DNA of 64,000 nucleotides. Source: Perilla frutescens (lineage: Eukaryota; Streptophyta; Magnoliopsida; Lamiales; Lamiaceae). The translations under genes were made by a program, and so were the position numbers. Every line of letters starts with the position of its first letter. Position 1 is the first letter of the stretch. This document shows positions 1-10,084 of this stretch, in pieces. Below the pieces are notes generated by a model, which saw only the letters and a list, made by a program, of their open reading frames with translations, was not told where the DNA came from and made no database searches. The stretch spans positions 20,854,694-20,918,693 of the forward strand of contig BRKX01000014.1 of the NCBI GenBank assembly GCA_026008535.1, read 5' to 3'.

Positions 1-1165
1 AGAATTTGAAGTGGATCAAATTTCTAAATTTATTATTTGGTAATTTTCGAAAATCTATATGATTTAAATTGGATAAGGTGATTTTGGATATAGTTGAATA
101 ATTATCAAAATCCAATTGTAATAAGATTTTAAATTTGGATAAGTTTTGGAAGATTTTGGATTGGAATCAAATCTCCAAACTTTATCCTTAAAGATTTAGA
201 TTCTTATGGATAATATTTGGATTAAATTTTTGATTTATATCAATATATCCAATTATTATTTAATTAGGGTGGTTAGAAAATATTAAACAAATTTGGTGGA
301 TAATAATTAATAATTTCCAGATTTATTTTGTAATTATTTTTGAAATATACAAGTTTAAAATTGGTGGATAATTATTTTAATTTTCAATTTTTATCTTGTG
401 GATAATATCGAATTAATTAATTTAATTAATTGTAAAATTCGATTATTATTTAATATTCATGCATAGATATCATATGTTATTTTATGTGGATCATATAATA
501 CATGATTGTTGGTTTTGTAGACTGTGTTTGTTTGCAGGTTTACCAACTATCATGGCTCCTTTATTTTATGTGATGTATGTTTATGTTGAATGGATGTTGG
601 TCGTATGCCGGTTTGACTACGTGATTTTAATCCATGAGAAAATCCATGGATTAGGTCTAGGTTTTATTTTACGTTGGTTTAATGTAATAGATATAAAGCT
701 GTTAGACCGAGTTTTTGAGTTGTAATTTTTATTCTAGCAATATTAGATTTTTTCTTTTGGAATAGATAGTCTATATTGAATAAAGATCGGAGATCAACTC
801 AAAAGAAGGAAAGTGGTTCAGCACCAAAAAGGAAGGTTCATCGGTTCACGTCCCGAAACCCTAAATGGAGCTAGGATTTTCGGCGAGGCGCGGTGAAGGG
901 GCGGCGATTCCTAGCTGTTTCCGGAGCTGACTTTCCAGTTTTATCTCATCAATCAACATGAGATATAAGCCATGATAGTTGGAATATTACTGTTTGCATG
1001 TTCGATAATGGGATAAAATGAAACCTCAAACATAAATGAAAGACATTTTTAAAGTATCGGTGGAAAAGTATATAATTTTTATGAGGCTTTCGATTATATA
1101 CTGTTTATCCTAAACTTGTTATGTGACTGTACTGCATGTTTAATTTCAGTTATTTCATATCATCA
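1..1165 (+). other. Copia element A, untranslated leader (5' end outside window)
   Basis: AT-rich leader upstream of the gag ATG at 1166. It aligns with the leader of element B from about 8427 onward. Near 990-1050 element A lacks two blocks present in B: a short one of about 47 bp and a longer one of roughly 440 bp that holds the paired hairpins (B 9791-9821 and 9926-9960). The 5' LTR and primer-binding site of A lie left of the window. The 88-codon open frame at 459-725 is not kept in element D and is not called a gene. Confidence 0.8.
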
Positions 1166-4100
1166 ATGGCCCTCTCCAATCTGTCCTCAATCCTCAAAGA
1201 AAACAAACTTGTCGGTGAAAACTACAATGACTAGATTCGTAACCTTAACTTAGTTCTTGTTGCTGAGGGACACAAGTTTGTGCTTGAAGAGGTTTGTCCT
1301 CAGACACCAGATGAGGGTTCTGACGAAGCCCAAAAGGTTGCATATGATAAGTGGCTTAGGTCTAATGAGATAGCGCGCTATTACATCTTGGCATCTATGT
1401 CAAGTGTGTTGCAACATCAGCATGAGCCTATGAAAACCGCTTATGATATCATGTACAAGCTTAGATAGCTATTCATCAGAAATGCTCGGCACGCCATTTG
1501 GCAATGAAGAAACTAATGGATGCGAGAATGTCTGACTCCACACCTGTTAGGGATCACGTTCTTATGATGATGGGGTATTTATCTGAGATCGAGACCTTGG
1601 GTGGAGAGCTAGATGGCGATTCTCAAATCGACATTGTTCTTCATAGCTTGTCTTCGATGTTTGAGCAGTTCAGGCTGAATTTTAACATGATTAAAAGGGA
1701 TGTCAGCCTGACTGAACTGCTCATAGATCTTCAGGCGGCTGAATTGCTCCAAAAAAGCAATCCTGAGGCCCACATAGCTGAAAAATGAACGTCTTCTTCT
1801 GGTGGAAAAAGGAAGAAGAGAAACGCACCTAAGAAGGCTGCAGATGAGGCGCCTAAGGTGAAGAAACTAAAGGCAAAGATTCCTCCCGAGGAATTCAAGT
1901 CGAAGACTAAGTGCTTCAAGTGCGGCCAACCAGGTCACTGGAAGGCGGTGTGTCCTAACAAGAAGAAGAAGAGAGGTACATCTCACACTCTGGTTGTGGA
2001 AACATGTTTAGCAACTTGTTCTACCCAGTCATGGGAAGTAGATACTGGAGCTACTGATCATGTTTGCATGTCTTTACAGGGGTTCCTGGTAAAAAGACAG
2101 CTGAGTGAGGACGAGATCACCGTCTACATGGGCAATGCTACGAGAGTGGCGGCTGTTGCAGTGGGAGACGTTGTTTTACCTTTCAGTAGTGATAGAACTT
2201 TGGTTTTGAAAGATTCTCTTTATGTGCCTGGTTTTAGGCGAAACTGGATTTCAGTTTCTAAATTGATTATGGATGGATATTCTGTTTCTTTTGATAACAA
2301 AGTAGTTATCTTTAGTGGTAAACATTTTATCTGTTCTGGCACATTGGATGGACACTTATACTTTCTTAAACCAACTGAAAACACTACGCATAGACAACTG
2401 TTGAATACATCAATCATAAACCCTAACAAGAGAAAAGAACCTTCGGAATTGAATCAAACCTATCTTTGGCATCTAAGGCTAGGTCACATTAACCTTAAGA
2501 GGATACAAAGGCTTGTAAACGATGGACCATTGTCTTCTTTGGTACTGGAATCATTTCCTTTGTGTGAATCCTGTTTGGAAGGTAAAATGACCAAGCGTCT
2601 TTTCCAGTTAAAAGGAAATAGATCCGAAGGGCTATTAGATTTGATTCACTCTGACCTATGTGGCTCTATGTCAGTACAAGCTCGAGGAGGGTTCGAGTAT
2701 TTCATCACTCTCATTGATGATTACTCTATATATGGTTATATCTACCTGTTACGTCGCAAGTCTGAATGTTTTGAGAAATTCAAACAGTTTAAGGCGGAAG
2801 TGGAGAAACGAACAGGCAGAAGTATCAAGTCACTACGTTCCGATTGTGGTGGCGAGTACCTCTCAAGCGAATTTAGGGATTACATGGTAGAGATTGGGAT
2901 TACATTCCAGTTGACTGCGCCTGGAACACCATAGCAGAATGGCGTGGCGGAAAGAAGGAATCGTACATTCTTAGAGATGGTTAGATCGATGATGAGTTAT
3001 TCTGAGTTGCCTATTTCATTCTGGGGATATGCCCTGGAAACAGCAGCTTATATTCTTAACTTGGTTCCATCAAAATCAGTTCCTGCTATACCCACGAACT
3101 ATGGACTGGACGAAAGCCCAGTTTGAACCATATTCGGATTTGGGGTAGCCCAGCGCACGTGTTGGACAAGGAAGCTGATAAGCTGGCTCCTCGTACTGAT
3201 GTAAGGCTGTTCGTTGGATATCCTAGAGGAACGAAAGGTGGTTTATTTTATAGTCCTAAGGATCAGAAGATCATTGTTAGCACCAATGCTCGATTCTTAG
3301 AGGAAGACTATGTCATAAACCATAAACCAAGGAGTCACATCATCCTTGAGGAGTTAAGGGGAGGATCGAATCCTACACCGGTTGTACAAGAAGAGGAACC
3401 ACCAAACACTGCACAACGTGTCACAGAAGTACAGGAACTGCCTCGTCGCAGTGGGAGGGTTGTACGCCAACCTGATAGATTCATTGGTCTGGGAGAGGCT
3501 TCAGATTTCCCAGAGGGTCTCAATGAATTGGATCCCAAGACCTATGACGAGGCAATTCGAGATAAAGATGCAGATTCTTGGAAAACTGCAATGGAGTCTG
3601 AGATTGGATCTATGGATCACAATCAAGTCTGGGAACTTGTAGAACCACTAGATGGGGTAAAACCCATTGGCTGTAAGTGGGTCTACAAACGCAAGAGAGG
3701 ATCTGATGGGAAGGTTGAAAGCTTCAAAGCTAGATTGGTGGCAAAAGGGTATACTCAGAAAGAAGGGATCGATTATGAGAAAACCTTTTCACCGGTAGCC
3801 ATGCTTAAGTCAATCCGGATTCTCTTGTCTATTGCCGTTCATTTGGATTATGAGATCTGGCAGATGGATGTCAAGACGGCTTTCCTTAACGGAAGTCTTG
3901 AGGAAAACATTCACATGAAACAACCAGAGGGATTCATTGCTAAGGGCCAAGAGCACTTGGTGTGTAAGCTTAAGAGATCCATTTATGGACTTAAACAGGC
4001 ATCGAGGTCTTAGAACATCCGATTTGATGAGGTTATCCAGTCATATGGATTCGTGCAAAGTCCGGATGAGAACTGTGTGTACAAGAAATGTGACGGAAAT

Positions 4101-5094
4101 GTGGTGGCATTCCTCGTACTTTATGTTGATGACATCTTGCTTATTGGAAACAGTAAGAAGGCATTATCAAACATTAGGGTGTGGCTGTCCGAGCAGTTCG
4201 ATATGAAGGATCTGGGTGAAGCCGGACATGTCCTTGGCATCAAGATCATTCGTGATCGCCAGAAAAGGATGTTATCTCTATCCCAGGTGACTTATATCGA
4301 TACAGTGCTAGCTAGATTTGGCATGCAAGATTCCAAGAAAGGTTTTATACCTTACAGGCATTGAATTCATCTATCCAAGGAAATGTGTCCCCAAACACAG
4401 TCTAAGATAGAGGAAATGAAGAAAGTACCATATGCTTCGGCTGTGGGAAGTTTGATGTATGCTATGCTATGCACTAGGCCTGATATATGCTATGCCGTTG
4501 GCATGGTAAGCAGATATCAGTCTAACCCTGGACAAGGTCACTGGACTGCGGTCAAAAACATTCTCAAGTACCTTAAACGGACTCGAGACTACATGTTAGT
4601 TTTCCGCTCTGATAGTCTAGTACCTTTGGGTTACACGGACTCAGATTTTCAATCCGACAAAGATCAGAGTAAGTCTACCTCGGGCTATGTGTTTACATTA
4701 GGAGGTGGAGCCATCGCATGGAGGAGCATTAAGCAGAAATGCATTGCGGATTCCACCATGGAAGTTGAGTATGTAGCTGCCTCTGAGGCTTCAAAAGAGG
4801 CTGTCTGGCTCCGCGGGTTCCTAGTGGCCTTGGGCGTGGTTTCTGATTTGCCTAAGACTATCACGATATGCAGTGGTAAGTTCGAAGGAACCCAGAGCCC
4901 ACAAGGCAAGTGAACACATAGAGAGAAAGTACCATTTTATACGAGAAATCGTTAAAAGAGAAGACGTGGCAGTGGTCAAGATTGCATCGGAGGACATCCT
5001 GGCTGATCCATTCACGAAGAGCCTGGCGGCTAAAACCTTTGATGGTCACGTGGAGAAAATGGGAGTGATATGCAGACCTAGGGATGCTTTTTGA
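1166..5094 (+). pseudogene. Ty1-copia gag-pol of element A, decayed
   Basis: This is the polyprotein of a Ty1-copia retrotransposon, which would supply capsid, protease, integrase, reverse transcriptase and RNase H. Visible in order are the gag start (MALSNLSSILKENKL), a CX2CX4HX4C knuckle near 1912-1953, protease motif DTGATDH near 2041, integrase with SDLCG, SDCGGEY and the AERRNR region (2650-2960), RT with YVDDILL near 4120, and RNase H to 5094. Stops interrupt it at 1232, 1466, 1786, 2932, 4011 and 4362. A 4-bp deletion near 1475, a 1-bp deletion near 3097 and a 17-bp deletion near 4870 shift the frame. The intact frame of B fixed these calls. It cannot act autonomously. Confidence 0.93.
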
Positions 5095-5159
5095 GTTGAT
5101 ATTTTTGATTGGAGAGTTAGCTAGTTATTTATTAGGCTTGAAAGACATGCTTCAAGTAT

Positions 5160-5169
5160 AAGTGGGAGA
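5160..5169 (+). other. Polypurine tract of element A
   Basis: AAGTGGGAGA lies directly before the TGTTAG start of the 3' LTR. This is the expected plus-strand priming site. The same tract occurs at 14032-14041 in element B. Confidence 0.85.
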
Positions 5170-5170
5170 T

Positions 5171-6153
5171 TGTTAGTTTTGTATACTGGAAGACTTGTCT
5201 TTGTATACTTTTCTGATGATATGATGATATGAAATGAAAGTTATTGCAGTCACTGTTTGCATTTAGTTTATGTTTTATAATTGTTTTATGCAATATTCCA
5301 TATACTTACATTGTAGATGATATGGTGTGGGGAGTCACACGGTAAGATCATATCATTAGAACCTTGTAATGTATTAAAGAGCTCACGGCTTAGATGGTCC
5401 TGAACACACCATCGGTACACCGTAGAATAATCTGATAAGTTAGTTTATCTTGACTAACTGATTATTCTAGTACACTAGTTAGTGTATTGAGGAGGATCAC
5501 GATAGGATACTATTCTCTGTCTCTGACCCAGTTACGGAGAGAATAAAGATCCACAGAGTTCGGGTTCTGAACTCATGTGATATTGGCGAGCATATGTGTG
5601 TGTTGTTTATTACTTTGATTTATCAATGGGTGAGATCTTTTCGTAGATCGAATTCGATATCTTGGGTAATAACAATGTATACATGATGTCTCGAGCAGTA
5701 TGCATGAGCACTGTGTCCTGGTGCGCCAGGTTGATGATGTTCTCTTGAGGAAGCACAAGTTCATGTTGAAACCCTGCAGGTGGAATTTATTCCGTACATG
5801 AATAAAGCTTGTTTGGTACTACTCAAGGTTTTAGATGTTAATTAATTATAGCTGTCAGAGGCTTACATAATTAATTAATAAACATTATATCTTAAACACG
5901 GGAAATCGCTGGACTAAAGGAGAAAGCATATTCGTAAATATGTATTAAATTGGTAGGTCAGTTTTGCTTCTTTAGTGGAATAAAAGTAAAACTTAATTTA
6001 TTTAATTATATCCTAGGTTTATTGGATATTGGATATTAAATAAATTAGTGGGCCAAATTAATATTCTTCTAGATCCCTGTTGTAGCCCAATTGACTGATA
6101 GTGGACTGGATATTGAACTTGAGATAGAGGCCCAAGCCCATTAGGGCTGGAAC
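5171..6153 (+). repeat. 3' LTR of element A, first part (983 bp)
   Basis: Begins TGTTAGTTTTGTATACTGG directly after the polypurine tract and breaks off at 6153, where element B begins. It resumes at 15495. The two parts add to 983 + 464 = 1447 bp, the same length as each LTR of B. Confidence 0.95.
6149..6153. repeat. Target site duplication of element B (left), GGAAC
   Basis: GGAAC precedes the 5' LTR of B and is repeated exactly at 15490-15494 after its 3' LTR. A 5-bp duplication is standard for copia integrase. Confidence 0.95.
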
Positions 6154-7600
6154 TGTTAGTTTTGTATACTGGAAGACTTGTCTTTGTATACTTTTTCTGA
6201 TGATATGATGATATGAAATGAAAGTTATTGCAGTCACTGTTTGCATTTAGATTATGTTCTATAATTATTTTATGCAATGTTCCATATACTTACATTGTAG
6301 ATGATATGGTGTGGGGAGTTACACGGTAAGATCATATCATTAGAACCTTGTAATGTATTAAAGAGCTCACGACTTAGATGGTCCTGAACACACCATCGTT
6401 ACACCGTAGAATAATCTGATAAGTTAGTTTATCTTGACTAACTGATTATTCTAGTACACTCGTTAATGTATTGAGGAGGATCACGATAGGATACTATTCT
6501 CTGTCTCTGACCCAGTTACTGAAAGAATAAAGATCCACAGAGTTCGGGTTCTGAACTCATGTGATATTGACGAGCATATGTGTGCGTTGTTTATTACTTT
6601 GATTTATCAATGGGTGAGATCTTTTCATAGATCGAATTCGATATCTTGGGTAATAACAATGTATACATAATGTCTCGAGCAGTATGCATGAGCACTGTGT
6701 CCTGGTGTGCCAGGTTGATGATGTTCTCTTGAGGAAGCACAAGTTCATGTTGAAACCCTGCAGGTGAAATTTATTCCGTACATGAATAAAGCTTGTGTGG
6801 TACTACTCAAGGTTTTAGATGTTAATTAATTATAGCTGTCAGAGGCTTACATAATTAATTAATGAACATTATATCTCAAACACGGGGAATGGCTGGACTA
6901 AAAGAGAAAGCATATTCGTAAATATGTATTAAATTGGTAGGTCAGTTTTGCTTCTTTAGTGGAATAAAAGTAAAACTTATTTTATTTAATTATATCCTAG
7001 GTTTATTGGATATTGGATATTAAATAAATTAGTGGGCCAATTTAATATTCTTCTAGATCCCTGTTGTAGCCCAGTTGACTGAAAGTGGACTGGATATTGA
7101 ACTTGAGATAGAGGCCCAACCCAATAGGGCTAGAACATGAAATTTCGCCCCTCCCTATATATAAGGGGAGGGGTGCACGAAATTTTGATGAATTTATTCA
7201 TAGGAAATCAGCCCCTCTTTGTCTCTCAAAGTTATCCACAGATTTCACAATTCTATCTAGTAGATTTCAGTCCACTCTGAATGTAGATACAGTCCGAGAA
7301 TACAACAGAAGATCTTGGAGTAGAATCTGTGGTGCTCGATTTTTTGAGGTGTTAGGTGGCGCCATACAGTGTTCATTCAACAGCAAGATTAGATCTTTAA
7401 TCTTGTCCACAGACCGTCTATCGATTTGTAAGTAGATTCGTTTCTATGTCTTCCGCTTTATTAGATTCGAATCTGCTTTGCATGCTTTTTGGTTAGATTG
7501 TGATAAACATGCATGTTACATAAAATTATGATTTGCATGAACACGGATTAATGAACAACCAAATGATCCTGCGGTGGTTTAATTCGAAAAAACCCCAACA
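6154..7600 (+). repeat. 5' LTR of element B (1447 bp)
   Basis: Starts TGTTAGTTTTG and ends AACCCCAACA, directly followed by the primer-binding site. Contains the TATA palindrome at 7140-7185. Confidence 0.96.
7140..7185 (+). promoter_or_regulatory. LTR core promoter: TATA box at the centre of a long palindrome
   Basis: TATATATAA at 7156-7164 is flanked by CCCCTCCC / GGGAGGGG arms and, outside these, AAATTTCG (7140-7147) / CGAAATTT (7178-7185). The arrangement places the TATA box in the loop. Transcription would be expected to start about 25-35 bp downstream, within or just after the right arm. Copies lie in the other LTRs (15044-15052 and 15514-15522 for the TATA). In element D the arms have changed together. 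Confidence 0.75.
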
Positions 7601-7602
7601 AC

Positions 7603-7614
7603 TGGTATCAGAGC
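7603..7614 (+). other. Primer-binding site, element B
   Basis: TGGTATCAGAGC two bases after the LTR end matches the 3' end of plant initiator tRNA-Met, the usual minus-strand primer of copia elements. Confidence 0.93.
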
Positions 7615-9790
7615 GGGTTTTGGCACTGTTCTAGGATTAATCCAAGCATAAATTTCGAACTACATATTAAATTTGATGATAAATTTATGGTGTTTAAATT
7701 TTCAGATTTAATTGACATGTGTTTCGATTTTATGGTATTCAAAACTTGGAAGAATTTGAGATGTAAAAATCGAAAATTCTAGTTTTGAGGTATATGAATT
7801 TTCAGCCACTGTGGAATAAAGATATGGGATGATATTTGATGATCTTCAAATTTTCAGATTTTATTTCACATGGTTCGAAAATTTGGATGTCAAAAATTTC
7901 GATTTTTGATGTGTATAAAATTCCCTAATTTGGTGTAGTAATTTTTGGCACTTTTGGAATTAAGTTTGGATGATGTTTTGATCAAGATCAAATTTCCAAA
8001 TTTATTTCCTAGTGTGGTTCGAAAATTATGATGATTAGATTTGGATTTGGTGATTTTTGATGTATATCAAAGATTTCCTAATTCTAATCTAGATAGGTTT
8101 GAAATTAGAATTTTAAATTTGGTAATTTTTGAAGTGGATCAAAATTTCCAGATTTTTATTCTTGAAAATTTGGAAACCTATAGCTATATAATTTGGAATA
8201 GTTTTTTGATTAATGTCAAAATTTCCAAATGTGAAATATAGTGTAATTTTCGATTTTTAATAAATTAATTTGGAGAAGATTTTGATGAAAATCAAATTTC
8301 CAGATTTATTAATTAATGTGGATCGAAAATTTGGTTGTTGGATTTAGATTTGATATTATTTGATGTATATCTTAATTTACCTAATTTTAATTTAGATAGA
8401 TTTGAAAATAGAATTTTAAATTTGGAAGAATTTGAAGTGGATCAAATTTTCAGATTTATTATTCTTGTGATTTTCGAAATTTATGGATTAAAATTGGATA
8501 AGGTATTTTTTGGGATATATACAAATAATTATCAAAATCCAATTGTGATAAGATTTTAAATTTGGATAAGTTTTGGAAGATTTTGGATTGGAATCAAATC
8601 TCCAAACTTTATCCTTGAAGATTTAGATTCTTATGGATAATATTTGGATTAGATTTTTGATTTATATCAATATATCCAATTATTATTTAATTAGGATGGC
8701 TTGAAAATATTAAATAAATTTGGTGGATAATTATTAATAATTTCCAGATTTATTTAAGTGTTTTTTTCGAAAATAACAAAGATTAAAATTGGTGGATAAT
8801 TATTTTAATTTCCAATTTTTATCTTGTGGATAATATCGAATTAATTAATTTAATTAATTATAAAATTCGATTATTATTTAATATTCATGCATAGATATCA
8901 TATGTTATTTTATGTGGATCATATAATACATGATTGTTGGTTTTTGTAGACTGTGTTTGTTTGCAGGTTTACCAACTATCATGGCTCCTTTATTTTATGT
9001 GATGTATGTTTATGTTGAATGGATGTTGGCCGTATGCTGGTTTGGCTACGTGATTTTAATCCATGAGAAAATCCATGGATTAGGTCTAGGTTTTATTTTA
9101 CGTTGTTTTAATGTAATAGATATAAAGCTGTTAGACGAGTTTTTGAGTTGTAATTTTTATTCTAGTAATATTAGATTTTTCCTTTTGGATTAGATAGTCT
9201 GTATTGAATAAAGATCGGAGATCAACTCAAAAGAAGGAAAGTGGTTCAGCACCAAAAAGGAAGGTTCACCGGTTCACGTCCCGAAACCCTAAATGGAGCT
9301 AGGATTTTCGGCGAGGCGCGGTGAAGGAGCGGCGGTTCCTAGCCTGTTCCGGAGCTGACTTTCCAGTTTTATCTCATCAATCAACATGAGATATAAGCCA
9401 TGATAGTTGGAATATTACTGTTGCTTATTATGTTGAAGCATGCAATGGATGTTTATCATTTTATGTGATGTTTGCATGTTCGATAATGGGATAAAATGAA
9501 ACCTCAAACATAAATAACTAAGTGGGAGAGATTCATACCAAAGTATGTAGAAATCTCATACGGTCTCCATTAAAATCTGGTTTAATTGAGAAGTGATGGG
9601 CATGCGCGTTGACATCGGTCTTCCTCCATATCGGATGTGTCATATCACAGATTTCTCTAGAAATTAAATCTCCTAAAAGGATAGCTGTAGAACACTATTA
9701 GGACTAACTGACTCCTCCATCTGGAGCGGTTAAATTCGAGTAGTGATCTTGGTGTGAAGATAATGGTGTGCACACTTAGATATAATTTAT

Positions 9791-9821
9791 TGATAAACGT
9801 CCACACGATCGTGGCTTATCA
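9791..9821 (+). other. Leader hairpin 1, element B
   Basis: Outer stem TGATAA/TTATCA, inner stem CCAC/GTGG around a six-base loop. Equivalent hairpins with different but still complementary outer stems occur in elements C and D. A possible packaging or dimerisation signal by analogy only. Confidence 0.6.
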
Positions 9822-9925
9822 GTTAGACTATTACATGACCGTGTTAATTATCCGGATATTAATTTGCTTGTTGTAAGGAAACTCAACTGGAGGCAAATTA
9901 AAGGTTTAACCTATTTAAAGATGTT

Positions 9926-9960
9926 TTTTATAAACGTCCACACTATCGTGGCTTATAAAA
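9926..9960 (+). other. Leader hairpin 2, element B
   Basis: Outer stem TTTTATAA/TTATAAAA, the same inner CCAC/GTGG stem as hairpin 1, and the same internal bulge (ACGT on one side, C on the other). Lies about 135 bp downstream of hairpin 1 and 125 bp before the gag ATG. Confidence 0.6.
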
Positions 9961-10084
9961 GATGTTTTTAAAGTGTCGGTGGAAAAGTATATAATTTTTA
10001 TGAGGCTTTCAATTATATACTGTTTATCCTAAACTTGTTATGTGACTGTACTGCATATTTAATTTCAGTTATTTCATATCATCA

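Larger units (their letters stand above)
7601..10084 (+). other. Untranslated leader of element B
   Basis: 2484 bp between the LTR and the gag ATG. The first half is made of degenerate AT-rich units of about 290 bp (for example near 8041 and 8335). A GC-richer block follows near 9265-9350, then a polypurine-like AAGTGGGAGA near 9531, and two hairpins. Short open frames here (8041, 8335, 8930) are not conserved in D. Confidence 0.85.

Noticed and set aside
459..725. 88-codon frame in the leader of A, with a similar one in B (8930-9193), as a possible extra copia gene
   Set aside because: The frame is not kept in D, the start differs between A and B, and the composition is that of the AT-rich leader.
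7603..7614. tRNA gene suggested by TGGTATCAGAGC (also 21551, 31761, 48336)
   Set aside because: Only the 12-base primer match next to LTR ends is present; no cloverleaf can be drawn. No tRNA or rRNA gene was found in the window.
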